64,000 nucleotides of DNA, from assembly GCA_016192135.1 (NCBI GenBank), contig JACPUR010000016.1:22651-86650 (forward strand), given 5' to 3'. Of this stretch, positions 26,429 through 35,114 are shown piece after piece. The DNA is from Candidatus Tectomicrobia bacterium (GTDB lineage Bacteria; UBA8248). Numbering within the stretch: position 1 is the stretch's first letter; every line of letters starts with the position of its first letter. Under the pieces are notes generated by a model. That model ran no database searches. It saw nothing but the letters and a program-made list of their open reading frames with translations, and was not told where the DNA came from. The translations under genes were made by a program, and so were the position numbers.

Positions 26429-27649
26429 CTACCGCTGCCGCAGGAGCGCCCTCCCCGCCAAAATCCAGAACACGAGCGGCCCGAAGAACTTCGAGGAGCG
26501 GATCAGCTCCGGCCAGAAACCCGGCCCTTTCCAAAGTGAGTGGGGGTAGTGCTCCACCCCGATCAGCAGAAGGGCGGCGAGAAAGAGCCCCGCCTGGAGG
26601 CGCCCCTCGCGCACCGCCGGATCCGTCATGGTGAGCAGCAGGGGAGCGGCGAGCCAAGCCAAGTGGTGCTCCTCGCTCAGGGGCGAGAGCATCCAGACGG
26701 AGAGGAGCAGGAAACCCGTCTCGAGCCAGGGCGCCTCCCGGCGCTTCCGCCCCGCCCAGAGAACCCAGAATGTGACCAGGGCGATGGCCGCCGTCAGAAC
26801 GGCATTCAGGGTTGCGGCGAAGAGAGGCTCCGTCCAGGGCTGCACGGCCCGCGCCAGGAGCCCGCTCAGCGCGTAGTTCACGGAGTCCGGGTTCAGCCCC
26901 CCGCCCAGGTGGTCCCGGAGAAACCCCAGGTAGCCCGTCACCGATCCGGGGCCGAAGGCGGCGGCGGTGACACCCAGCCAGACCAGGCCGAAGATCGCCG
27001 TGGCCCACAGCCCCCGGCGCATCCGGCCCATCCAGGCGAGGAACACGATCACGGCCCCGAGCTGGATCTTCATCCATCCCATGAGCAGGGCGAGAACCCC
27101 CGCCCAGGCGCCCCGTCCCCGCGCCAGCGCCAGCCCCATCCCCGCGGCGGCCAGCCCGAGGAGGAGGTCCATCTGCCCCAGCGTCGTGGCCTGCTTCGCC
27201 GGGTAGAACACGGCGAGGAAGGCCGCCGCCCCCAGGGCGCTCTCCAGGCGGGGCAGGCCCCGCCGCGTCATCTCGCGCCAGGCGATCCAGCCGATCCCGG
27301 CCAGGGCCGCCTGGGAGAGAAGCGTCCAGAGCGCCTTCGCCGCCGCCCAGGGCAGGAGGGCGGCCGGCAGGAACAGGAAATAGAACGTGGGCGGGTTCAG
27401 CCCCCGGAGGGCCCTCAGGCCCAGCCGCCGGGCGTATTCTTCGAGCGCCGCGGCATCGGCGGGATTCGCCCCCTCCCAGAGCATCCGCGCATGGACGTAG
27501 TAGGTGCTCAAGTCCACCGGGTCGGTCAGAACGACCGTCCGCAACACCAGGACGATGTGCCTCCCAACCAGGAGCAAGACCAGGACCAGGAAGAGCGGGC
27601 GCAGCGGGTATTCGAGCCCGCCGGAGCGGCCTTTTTCGGGGGCGTTCAT
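26429..27649 (-). CDS. GT87-like (DUF2029) membrane mannosyltransferase family protein
   Basis: The 406-residue product has about ten membrane segments and the DUF2029 opening VDLSTYYVHARMLWEGANPAD, where the Asp is the proposed catalytic residue of this GT-C family. NPPTFYFLFLPAALLPW, GQMDLLLGLAAAG and SEEHHLAW are further family-like stretches. Characterised relatives transfer mannose from polyprenyl-phosphomannose. ATG 27649 overlaps the previous gene's stop as ATGA, so it is coupled to the ChbG-like deacetylase. It belongs to a four-gene minus-strand group inside the polysaccharide locus. Confidence 0.75.
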   Translation of the reverse strand: MNAPEKGRSGGLEYPLRPLFLVLVLLLVGRHIVLVLRTVVLTDPVDLSTYYVHARMLWEGANPADAAALEEYARRLGLRALRGLNPPTFYFLFLPAALLPWAAAKALWTLLSQAALAGIGWIAWREMTRRGLPRLESALGAAAFLAVFYPAKQATTLGQMDLLLGLAAAGMGLALARGRGAWAGVLALLMGWMKIQLGAVIVFLAWMGRMRRGLWATAIFGLVWLGVTAAAFGPGSVTGYLGFLRDHLGGGLNPDSVNYALSGLLARAVQPWTEPLFAATLNAVLTAAIALVTFWVLWAGRKRREAPWLETGFLLLSVWMLSPLSEEHHLAWLAAPLLLTMTDPAVREGRLQAGLFLAALLLIGVEHYPHSLWKGPGFWPELIRSSKFFGPLVFWILAGRALLRQR

Positions 27650-28503
27650 CCCGCCCGCACCTCCCCGGCCAGCTCCCGGAAGCCGATGAGCCTCAGCCGC
27701 GGGCTGGCGAGGGCCGCCCGGATTTCGTCGCAGCGTAGGGCGCGCATCTCCTCCTCCCGCCGGGCCTGATAGGAATCGAACGATGGGACGGCATAGCCCG
27801 GGTGGAGGGCGATCTCCGTCACGCCCGGCCCCGCGCTCTCCAGCGCCGCCTGGAGCGCCCGAATGAAGTCGCGGCCCCGGGTGAGGCCCGTGGCATAGAA
27901 GGCGTCGGGGCGGCGCAGCCCGGCCGCCGCGATGCGCCCGGGAGCCTCCCGGGCGAGAGTGCGCAGCAGGAGCGCCTTCCAGGAGGGGACGCTCCCGGGA
28001 AGAAGGTCCTCGCGCGGGTTGCGGAGGGCGGGGATCTGGAATTCCCGCGCCAGCCGGATGAGCACCTCCAGTAGCGCCGGGAAGCCGTGCAGGTGATGGT
28101 GGACGTCGAGGTGCCACACCCGGCCCGCCCCCGCCCCCAGCACCCGCTCGATCTGCGCCCGGGCCTCCCGCTCCAGGGCCTCCATGAGCGCGCGCCCCCC
28201 CGCCGCCAGCCGGAGGGCGGCGGCGGCCAGGCCCGGGAAGCGGCTCCCGCGCCCGGCGAGGGCCCGGGCGTCCGCGCCCTTCAGGAGGGGCTCGCCCAGC
28301 GTGAAGTTCAGATGCACCCCCAGGCTGCCCGGCAGGCCGCCGCGCAGCCTCGCGCAGGCGTCCTCGAAGCCCGGCAGGTTCGCCATGAGCGAGAAGCTCG
28401 TGACGGCGCCCGCCCCGGCGCACTCGGCGATGCCCCGGTTGGTCTCGGGCGCCATGCCGAGATCGTCCGCGTTCAGGATGATTCGGGCCGGTCCCGCTTC
28501 CAC
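27646..28503 (-). CDS. ChbG/HpnK-type carbohydrate deacetylase (YdjC family)
   Basis: Family members remove N-acetyl groups from sugars with a metal bound by Asp and His. The motifs are in order: IILNADDLGM (metal Asp), LGVHLNFTLGEPL, HLDVHHHLHGFP (metal His residues), TEIALHPGY and RREEEMRAL. I chose GTG 28503, giving 285 residues. It overlaps the upstream glycosyltransferase by about 31 bases, a tight coupling. With a GT2 and a GT87-like enzyme next to it, it probably deacetylates a lipid-linked or glycan sugar, as HpnK does for hopanoids. Confidence 0.85.
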   Translation of the reverse strand: MEAGPARIILNADDLGMAPETNRGIAECAGAGAVTSFSLMANLPGFEDACARLRGGLPGSLGVHLNFTLGEPLLKGADARALAGRGSRFPGLAAAALRLAAGGRALMEALEREARAQIERVLGAGAGRVWHLDVHHHLHGFPALLEVLIRLAREFQIPALRNPREDLLPGSVPSWKALLLRTLAREAPGRIAAAGLRRPDAFYATGLTRGRDFIRALQAALESAGPGVTEIALHPGYAVPSFDSYQARREEEMRALRCDEIRAALASPRLRLIGFRELAGEVRAG

Positions 28504-29264
28504 GTCCCCTCCCGCTCCCAAATCTTGATTCGGACGAGGTCGCGGATCATCCGGAAGGAATCGGCCGCGAACTCCACCGTGGTGAGCTCGGACTCGTAGT
28601 GAAAGACGACGGGGATCTCCACGATCCGGAAGCCCGCGACCTGGGCGATCCGCAGCACCTCCGGGTCGTAGGAGAAGCGGTTCAGCCGCTGGCGAGAGAA
28701 GATGTGGAGCGCGGCTTCCTTGCTGAATCCCTTGAGGCCCGCCTGGGTGTCGAGGACCCCGGGGACGACGAGGCGGATGATGCGGTTCCCGAGGCGGCTC
28801 AGCCAGTGCCGGGTGACGAGCTTGGAGAACATCCGGGGGCTGATGAGGTAGCGGCTCTCGGGGTGGACGCGGGAGACGATGACCGCGTCCGCCCCGGATT
28901 CGAGAAGGCGGAGCATCTGCCCAACCGTGTCCAGCCCGTAGGGCAGGTCGGCGTCCATCGTGATCCGGTAGAGCCCCTCCGCCGCGAGCATGCCCTTCCG
29001 GACGGAGGCCCCCTTGCCCATGTTCCGGTCGTTCCGGAGGAGGCGGATGATGCCCCCCCGCTGGCCCTCCACCTGCTGGATGGCGGCGACCGTGCCGTCG
29101 TCGCTGCAATCGTCCACCACGATAAGCTCGAAGGGGTGCCCGGAACGGCTCAGCCAGGACAGGAGGTCTTCCAGCGACCGGCGGATGAAGCCCACGCTCC
29201 GGTAGACCGGCAGGATGACGCTCAGGCGCGGCGAGGACGGCAAAGACCCGCTCGGGCTGCGCAC
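28473..29264 (-). CDS. Family 2 glycosyltransferase (polyprenyl-phosphate sugar synthase-like)
   Basis: The 263-residue product is a GT-A enzyme: LSVILPVYRSVGFIRRSLED, VVDDCSDDGT, NMGKGASVRKGML and the metal-binding DADLPYG, then TQAGLKGFSKEAA. The pattern GKGASVRKGML...DADLP is typical of dolichyl/undecaprenyl-phosphate glucosyltransferases (Alg5/DPM1 group), which would supply donors for the GT-C enzymes nearby. It has no membrane helix at the C-terminus. The start is taken as GTG 29264; the catalytic domain begins about 13 residues in. Confidence 0.85.
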   Translation of the reverse strand: MRSPSGSLPSSPRLSVILPVYRSVGFIRRSLEDLLSWLSRSGHPFELIVVDDCSDDGTVAAIQQVEGQRGGIIRLLRNDRNMGKGASVRKGMLAAEGLYRITMDADLPYGLDTVGQMLRLLESGADAVIVSRVHPESRYLISPRMFSKLVTRHWLSRLGNRIIRLVVPGVLDTQAGLKGFSKEAALHIFSRQRLNRFSYDPEVLRIAQVAGFRIVEIPVVFHYESELTTVEFAADSFRMIRDLVRIKIWEREGTWKRDRPESS

Positions 29265-29298
29265 CTCATCCCCCTTGGTCCCGCCGGCCGCCGGGCGA

Positions 29299-29955
29299 TC
29301 AGGTCTTGCGGCAGCGGAAGAGAAAATGCGCGTAGGGCTTCCCGCGGTGGAAGGGAACCGTCTCGACCGCGAATCCGCACGCCCGGAGAAGCCCCTCGTT
29401 CTCTTCCTTCGACGCGTAGTGGATCCCGCGGCCGGCCGTGGTGCGGAGAACGTTCAGGGCGAGCCACTCCTGGAGCAGCGCCACTCCGTACTTCCAGGCG
29501 GGCCGCGTGGTAATCTCATGCACCAGGAGCAATCCTCCCGTCCGGATGGCCCGCCGCGCGTTCTCCACGATCCGCCGTTTCTCCTCCCCCGGCCACAGGT
29601 AGAGCACGTCCAGCAGGAGGGCCGCGTCGAACCCTTCCTCCGGCTCGTCCAGCGCCAGGAGGTCTCCCCGCCGGAAGGAGAGGTTCCCCAGCCCCTCCCC
29701 CGCACGGCGGGCGGCCTCCACCTTGCGCGCCTCCCGCTCGATCCCCACCACCGAGCGGCCCGGGGCCGAGGCCGCCAGCATGACCGCGGCGAGACCCTGC
29801 CCGCAGCCGAGGTCCGCCACCCGGCCCTGCCGGGGGACCTCCGCCTCGAGAAGCCAGAGGTTCATCATCCGGCAGCGGAGCGCCACGTGGAAGCGCTCCC
29901 GCGGCGGGCAGAAGCGGTAGCGCGCGAGAAGCGACCGGGAATCCCCCCTCTCCAA
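29299..29955 (-). CDS. Class I SAM-dependent methyltransferase
   Basis: Motif I VADLGCGQGLAAVML, an acidic residue in VVGIERE ending beta-2, and LLLDVLYLWPGEEKRRIV mark a Rossmann methyltransferase of 218 residues. The substrate is not evident; its place beside sugar-modifying genes suggests a glycan or lipid intermediate. TTG 29955 with GGAGGAG upstream is the best start. It is the first gene of the minus-strand group ending at 26429. Confidence 0.82.
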   Translation of the reverse strand: MERGDSRSLLARYRFCPPRERFHVALRCRMMNLWLLEAEVPRQGRVADLGCGQGLAAVMLAASAPGRSVVGIEREARKVEAARRAGEGLGNLSFRRGDLLALDEPEEGFDAALLLDVLYLWPGEEKRRIVENARRAIRTGGLLLVHEITTRPAWKYGVALLQEWLALNVLRTTAGRGIHYASKEENEGLLRACGFAVETVPFHRGKPYAHFLFRCRKT

Positions 29956-30114
29956 GCGCCTCCTCCGGCCTCATGTGCTCGGGCATCCGTATTCTAGCCG
30001 GAGGGGAGGAAAAAGGGCAGGAGAGAGGGCCTCAATCCCAGGCCCCTTTCAGGCCTTTTTTCCCCGGGGGCCAAGTGCTAGGTTGTCCCGGCGGCTCCCA
30101 CGGGCGGGGGATCA

Positions 30115-31245
30115 ATGCACACGATTCTCTACTGCCACCATTACACCCGGATCAGCGGCGGGGAAACCAGCCTCCTCGAATTGTTCCGCCGCCTGGACCG
30201 CGGCCGCTTCCGCCCCCTCCTGGCGGCGCCGCCTGAGGGGCCCTTCCCGGACGCGGCGCGGGAACTGGGGGTCGAGGTCATCCCGGCCCAGTACGGCCCC
30301 CTCCGCCGCCTGGACCTCCTGGCCCGCGCCGCCCGCCGCCTATGGGGGGTGGCCCGCGCCCGCGCCGTCTCGCTCCTCCACGCGAACGGCCCCCTCACCA
30401 ACATCCCCGCCGCGCTGGCCGGCCGCCTCGCGGGGCGCCCCGTCGTCTGGCACGCCCGCAACCTCATCGTCCCGGGGGAGGAGATCGACCTCGACCGCCT
30501 CCTCCTGCCCCTCGCCTCCCTCCTCATCGCCAACTCGGACGCCATCCGGGAGCGCTTCCGCTTCCGGGGCGGGCTCTCCCCGAAGACGATGACCATCATC
30601 AACGGCGTGGACGTGGAGCGCTTCCACCCCTCCGTCTCGGGCGAGGAGGTGCGCGCCCGCTACGGCGCGGGGCCGGGGGATCTGCTCGCCGGGGTGGTGG
30701 GACGGATCTCCCCCATCAAGGGCCAGCGCACCTTCATCGAGGCGGCGGAGCGGCTCGTCCCGCGCTTCCCGAACCTGCGCTTCCTCATCGTGGGGGCGGG
30801 GCTCTTCGAGGGCGAGAAGAAGTGTGAAGAGGAGCTCCGGGCGCTCGTCGCCGCGCGCAACCTGGGCGGCCGCGTCTTCTTCTCGGGCTACCAGCGCGAT
30901 GTGCGGGCCCACACCGCCGCCCTCGACATCTGCGTCATCCCCTCGGACGCCGAGCCCTGCGGCCGCGTCATCTTCGAGGCCATGGCCATGGCCAAGCCGG
31001 TCGTGGGCACCGCGGCGGGCGGCACGCCCGAGATCGCCGCCGAGGGCGAGACGGGCCTCCTCGTCCCGCCGCGCGACCCGGAGGCCCTCGCCGCCGCCAT
31101 CGCCCGCCTCGCGGGAGAGCCCGGTCTCAGGCGGCGCATGGGCGAGGCCGGCCGGCGGCGGGTGGCCGAGCGGTTCACCATCCAGGCCCACGTCGGCCGG
31201 ACCGAGGAAGCCTACCTCCGCCTCCTGGGGGAGCCCCGTGGCTAG
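30115..31245 (+). CDS. Family 4 glycosyltransferase
   Basis: A GT-B retaining transferase of 376 residues. The N-terminal domain starts TILYCHHYTRISGGETSLLEL. The C-terminal domain has VVGRISPIKGQRTFIEAAE for the nucleotide site and EPCGRVIFEAMAMAKPVVGT, the E-x7-E motif. No membrane helix. It probably adds a sugar from an NDP donor to a lipid-linked chain at the cytoplasmic face. It overlaps the next gene by 8 bases. Confidence 0.9.
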   Translation: MHTILYCHHYTRISGGETSLLELFRRLDRGRFRPLLAAPPEGPFPDAARELGVEVIPAQYGPLRRLDLLARAARRLWGVARARAVSLLHANGPLTNIPAALAGRLAGRPVVWHARNLIVPGEEIDLDRLLLPLASLLIANSDAIRERFRFRGGLSPKTMTIINGVDVERFHPSVSGEEVRARYGAGPGDLLAGVVGRISPIKGQRTFIEAAERLVPRFPNLRFLIVGAGLFEGEKKCEEELRALVAARNLGGRVFFSGYQRDVRAHTAALDICVIPSDAEPCGRVIFEAMAMAKPVVGTAAGGTPEIAAEGETGLLVPPRDPEALAAAIARLAGEPGLRRRMGEAGRRRVAERFTIQAHVGRTEEAYLRLLGEPRG

Positions 31246-32908
31246 CCTTTCGGGCGCGCTCCGGCGGGAGAACGGCGCCGCCAGCCTCGCCTGGGGCGAG
31301 GACTGCCGCTTCCAGGCGGCCGGGGACGCCCAGGCCGCCGTCCTGGGCCCGGCCCGCCGGGAGCTGCCCGCCGAGGCGCTCGCCCTGGCCGCCCGCCCCG
31401 GGGACGCGGAGGCCATCCTGCGGGCCCACCTCCTCGCCGGGATGGGCTTCTCGTTCGCCGTCTGGGAAGGGGGAAGGCTCACCCTCGGGGCGGACCCCTG
31501 GGGGCTCCAGACGCTCTACTACCGCGAAGCGGACGCCGGGGTGCGCTTCAGCGACCGCCTCGCCGACCTCGCGCGCCCGGGGGAGGAGAAGCTCCACCTC
31601 GCCTCCTGCGAGCACTACATGCGCTACTTCACCGTCCCCCCCGGGCGCACCCTGCTGGGAGGGGTGCGGCGGGTCTGCCCGGGCGAGCGGCTCGTCGTTT
31701 CGGCGGAAGGGATCACGGCCGAGCCCTTCATCGTCCTCGGCGGGGAGCGCCTCCAGGACCCCATCGAGGCCCGGTGGCAGCTCAGGGAAAGCGTCGAGGA
31801 GGCGGTGGCCGCGGCGGCGGATCTCCCGCCGGGAGAGGCCGTGGGGCTCCTCCTCAGCGGGGGAGCGGACAGCACCGCCCTCCTCGCGCTCCTCCGGCAG
31901 GTTCGGGGCAGCGGCCCCATCGTCGCCATTCACGCCGGGGACGAGGGAAGCCCGGATCGGGACTTCGCCCGGGCCGTGGCGGAGCGCCACGCGGCGAAGT
32001 TCGTGGACCTGACCCTCACCGGCCGCGACGCCTGGGAGAGCCTCGTCTGGATCGTGGGGAGCATGGAGGCCCCCGGCGGCAACGCCTCGGCCGTCGCGAG
32101 CTGCCGGGCGTTCTCGCAGGCGCGGGAGATGGGGCTTCGGCGGGTGATCTCGGGCCTGGGCGCGGACGAGGCCTTCGGCGGCCACGGCAAGCATCTCCTC
32201 GCTCCCTGGTGGCCGTGGATGAGCCGGCTCCCCCTCTCCCTCCGGAAGCCGCTGGCGCGCTGGGGCCGCACCCCCGCCCTCCGGGCTGCCCTGGCGGCCG
32301 AAGGGGGTCCCGCCGAGATGCACCGGGCGATGTACTGCCTGATGGAGGAGGAGGCCGCCGACCGCTTGCGGGGCGGGCTGGCGCGGTTCGCCCAGCCGCG
32401 CCCGGAGGGCGGCCCGGGGCATCCCCCCGATTATTCCTCCGCCCTCCTCCAGGTGGACCTGGATCAATGGCTGCGGGCCGCTCTCGCCCCCATGGCGGGC
32501 GCCCTGGCGGCCGCGAACGGGCTGGAGCTGGCCCTCCCGCTGGCCTCCGTCCCCCTGCTCAGGCTCTCGGCCGCGATGCCGCTCTCCTGGAAGGTCCGCG
32601 GGCGCTCGGGCAAGCACATCTTCCGCCAGGCCCTGGAGGACCTGCTGCCCGCCGAGATTCGGGTCCGCTCCCGCAAGGGCTTCACGGTGCCTTCCTCGGA
32701 GTGGCTGCGCGGCGGCTTGGGGGAGACGGCGCGCCAGCTCCTGGACCCGGGCCGGGTGGAGCGTTGGTGCCTGCTCGACAAGGAGGGGCCGGGGCGGCTC
32801 CTGCAGGACCACCTGGCGGGCCGGGCCGACTGGGGGCTCGTCCTGTGGGGCTGGATGACCTTCTCGGAGTGGCACGACCGTTTTTTCCCTCCGAAGGGGG
32901 GGATGTGA
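31238..32908 (+). CDS. Asparagine-synthetase-like amidotransferase lacking the glutaminase Cys
   Basis: The 556-residue product has an N-terminal Ntn-like domain and a C-terminal ATP-pyrophosphatase domain with PP-loop LLLSGGADSTALLALL (about 210-225), GLGADEAFGGHGKH and a late VRSRKGFTVPSSEWL. Classical AsnB begins Met-Cys; here translation starts at GTG and reads (M)ASLSGALRREN, with no Cys at position 2, so glutamine hydrolysis is unlikely. It may use ammonia or another amine to amidate a carboxylate. In this locus, with a sugar dehydrogenase making uronic acids, uronamide formation (as by WbpS) is a reasonable guess. Lasso-peptide cyclases are also of this type, but no precursor or protease gene is near. 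Confidence 0.8.
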   Translation: MASLSGALRRENGAASLAWGEDCRFQAAGDAQAAVLGPARRELPAEALALAARPGDAEAILRAHLLAGMGFSFAVWEGGRLTLGADPWGLQTLYYREADAGVRFSDRLADLARPGEEKLHLASCEHYMRYFTVPPGRTLLGGVRRVCPGERLVVSAEGITAEPFIVLGGERLQDPIEARWQLRESVEEAVAAAADLPPGEAVGLLLSGGADSTALLALLRQVRGSGPIVAIHAGDEGSPDRDFARAVAERHAAKFVDLTLTGRDAWESLVWIVGSMEAPGGNASAVASCRAFSQAREMGLRRVISGLGADEAFGGHGKHLLAPWWPWMSRLPLSLRKPLARWGRTPALRAALAAEGGPAEMHRAMYCLMEEEAADRLRGGLARFAQPRPEGGPGHPPDYSSALLQVDLDQWLRAALAPMAGALAAANGLELALPLASVPLLRLSAAMPLSWKVRGRSGKHIFRQALEDLLPAEIRVRSRKGFTVPSSEWLRGGLGETARQLLDPGRVERWCLLDKEGPGRLLQDHLAGRADWGLVLWGWMTFSEWHDRFFPPKGGM

Positions 32909-32977
32909 TAGATTGACCGGCGCCCATCTCCGTCGTCCCGCCGGCGCGGGCCGCCGCTCCGCCGCGAGGAGTTTTCA

Positions 32978-34753
32978 TTGAAGAGCCCGGCTTCGCGGCT
33001 TCGCGCGCCCTCGGAACGAACCCAGGTCGTCGAGACCGACGTCCTCGTGGTGGGCGGGGGCGTGGCCGGCTGCCTCGCCGTGCTCGGCGCCGCCGAGGCC
33101 GGGGCCAGGGTCGCGGTGTGCGAGAAGGGCGGCATCATCGAGCGCTCCGGGAGCGTCGCCGCCGGGGTGGACCACTTCTTCTCCATCCTGGAGGAAGGCC
33201 CGGAGTGGGACACGCCGGATTATCTCCTCCGGCACGTCCCCCGCCTCACCGACGGCATCGCCGACCTCGACTCGGCGGCCCGCCTGCTCCACGGCCTCAA
33301 GCCCATGGTCCACTACCTCGAGAAGCTGGGGGTGGACTTCACCGACCCCGAGACGGGGCGCAGGTACTACCGCCACCGCTCCTTCGGGATGCCGGGCGAG
33401 TACACCATCAACTTCGACGGGCGCGACTTCAAGCACCACATCGGCCGCGCGGCCCGGAACACCGGCGCGCTGGTGCTCGAGCGGGTGATGGTGCCCGAGA
33501 TCCTGGTCGAGGACGGCCAGGTGCGCGGTGCCGTGGCCTTCCACATCCGCCACGGCACCTTCTACTTCATCCTGGCGCGCGCCGTGGTGATGGCCACCGG
33601 CGAGACCAACCGCATGTCCCGAAACGCCTCGGGCGTCCCTTTCGACAGCTGGCACACTCCCTACAACACGGGGGACGGCCAGGCCATGTCCCTGCGCCGG
33701 GGCGCCCGGCTGGCCAACATGGAGTTCTTCGACTGCACCCTCTGCCCGAAGGGCTACTCCACCCAGGGCACCAACGCCTTCGTGGGCGGGGGCGGGCACC
33801 TCAAGAACCGCCTCGGCGAGCGCTTCATGTTCAAGTACCACCCGGACGGAGAGCGCGCCCGCCGGGGGGACCTCATCCTCGGCATCGTCACCGAGATCAT
33901 GGCGGGGCGGGGGCCCATCTGCTGCGACTGCACCCATCTGCCCCCGGACGAGATCCACCGCCTCAAGGAAACCCTCGGGGTGGACCGCCCGGCCATGCCC
34001 GCCTTCTTCGAGCAGAAGGGCATCGACATCGCCAAGGCCCCCTTCGAGATCACGGTGTCGGAGCTCTCGAGCCGCCACGGCGGCACCTTCTTCCGATCGA
34101 GCGGCATCCTCATCGACCCCGAGACCCGGACGAACGTGGAGGGCCTCTTCGCCGCGGGGGACTGCTCCACCATGAGCGCGGGCATATCGGGTGCCGCGGT
34201 GATGGGCAGGGTCGCGGGCGAGGAGGCGGCGCGCCACGCCCTGGCCTCCCCCCGGCCCCGTCCGCTCGGGGACAAGGAAACCGCCTCGATCCGGGACTCC
34301 ATCCTCCGTCCCCTCCGGAGGCCCGGGGGCTGCACCTTCTCCGAGTTCGAGGACGAGGTGCGCGCCGTCGTGACGGATTACGTCGGCTTCTACCGGGACG
34401 AGCCCCACATGCGCGAGGGCCTGCGCCGGCTCAAGGCGCTCCGGGCGCGCGAGGCCGAGATGACCGCCGGGGACCACCACGGGCTCATGCGCGTCCACGA
34501 GGCGCGGAACATCCGGGCGGTCGCGGAGGCCATGGCCGCGAGCGCCGTCGAGCGGCGGGAGACGCGCGGGGGCGGCGCCCACATCCGGGCGGACTACCCA
34601 CGCCAGGACGACGCCAAAGGGCTGAAGATGATCATCGTGGAGCTCGACGGGGAGGACCTCCGCGTCTCCTCCAGGCCCACGGGCATCACGCCCGAGGACA
34701 TCCGCTCCACCGCCGCGCTCGGGGAGGCGAGGGCCCATGCCCATCCTGATTGA
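32978..34753 (+). CDS. FAD-dependent oxidoreductase of the fumarate reductase/AprA flavoprotein family
   Basis: The 591-residue product has the dinucleotide fold VLVVGGGVAGCLAVLGAAEA with KGG after beta-2. A central substrate domain follows, then ISELS-like SSRHGGTFFRSSGILID and GLFAAGDCSTMSAGISGAA, the FAD-binding end of the FrdA/SdhA/AprA/NadB family. A tail of about 130 helical residues follows. TTG 32978 has GAGGAG upstream. The next gene, overlapping by 17 bases, encodes an eight-Cys ferredoxin, as in adenylylsulfate reductase AprAB. There is no QmoABC or sat gene here, so the substrate is unknown. It may not take part in polysaccharide synthesis. Confidence 0.82.
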   Translation: MKSPASRLRAPSERTQVVETDVLVVGGGVAGCLAVLGAAEAGARVAVCEKGGIIERSGSVAAGVDHFFSILEEGPEWDTPDYLLRHVPRLTDGIADLDSAARLLHGLKPMVHYLEKLGVDFTDPETGRRYYRHRSFGMPGEYTINFDGRDFKHHIGRAARNTGALVLERVMVPEILVEDGQVRGAVAFHIRHGTFYFILARAVVMATGETNRMSRNASGVPFDSWHTPYNTGDGQAMSLRRGARLANMEFFDCTLCPKGYSTQGTNAFVGGGGHLKNRLGERFMFKYHPDGERARRGDLILGIVTEIMAGRGPICCDCTHLPPDEIHRLKETLGVDRPAMPAFFEQKGIDIAKAPFEITVSELSSRHGGTFFRSSGILIDPETRTNVEGLFAAGDCSTMSAGISGAAVMGRVAGEEAARHALASPRPRPLGDKETASIRDSILRPLRRPGGCTFSEFEDEVRAVVTDYVGFYRDEPHMREGLRRLKALRAREAEMTAGDHHGLMRVHEARNIRAVAEAMAASAVERRETRGGGAHIRADYPRQDDAKGLKMIIVELDGEDLRVSSRPTGITPEDIRSTAALGEARAHAHPD

Positions 34754-35027
34754 CGAGAAGACCTGCCTCTCCGGGTGCACGATCTGCGACTTCTTCTGTC
34801 CGGGCGACATCATCTGGCGCGAGTCGCGCGAGAAGCCGCCCGAGGTGAAGTACCCGGACGAGTGCTGGTACTGCGGCGCCTGCGAGGACCACTGCCCCGT
34901 CGACGCCGTCAAGGTGATCTTCCCGCCCGAGATGCTCAACTGCCAGACGCCGGTCGAGACCCTCATGGGGCTCCCCGCCCGGGGCCTGGCCCGGCCCGAC
35001 GCGGGAGAGGCAGGCGCAACCAATTGA
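34737..35027 (+). CDS. Two-[4Fe-4S] ferredoxin, partner of the flavoprotein
   Basis: The 96-residue product has two cluster motifs: C-x3-C-x2-C-x3-CP at residues 10-22 and C-x2-C-x2-C-x3-CP at about 43-54. The middle sequence ECWYCGACEDHCPVDAVKV is typical of AprB-like and other dicluster electron carriers. Its overlap with the flavoprotein gene argues for an obligate complex in which the clusters pass electrons to or from FAD. The C-terminal 35 residues contain one extra Cys (MLNCQTP) and are probably a docking tail as in AprB. Confidence 0.88.
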   Translation: MPILIDEKTCLSGCTICDFFCPGDIIWRESREKPPEVKYPDECWYCGACEDHCPVDAVKVIFPPEMLNCQTPVETLMGLPARGLARPDAGEAGATN

Positions 35028-35046
35028 TTTAATTGGAAGTCTTGCC

Positions 35047-35075
35047 TTTACCGCTCTTCGTTCGCCTGATATGAT
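35047..35075 (+). promoter_or_regulatory. Candidate promoter for the 35115-40648 group
   Basis: TATGAT at 35070-35075 matches the -10 consensus at five of six positions, with TTTACC (35047-35052) 17 bases before it as a weak -35. The stretch 35020-35075 is clearly richer in A and T than its surroundings, and the next start lies 40 bases on. Assignment is by pattern only. Confidence 0.4.
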
Positions 35076-35114
35076 TTCCGCCCTGGGGCCGATGGAGGGC
35101 CGGGGAGCGCCGGC

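Noticed and set aside
31238-32908. Lasso peptide biosynthesis cluster
   Set aside because: The Asn-synthetase-like gene alone is not enough: no precursor peptide, RRE domain or transglutaminase-like protease is encoded nearby.
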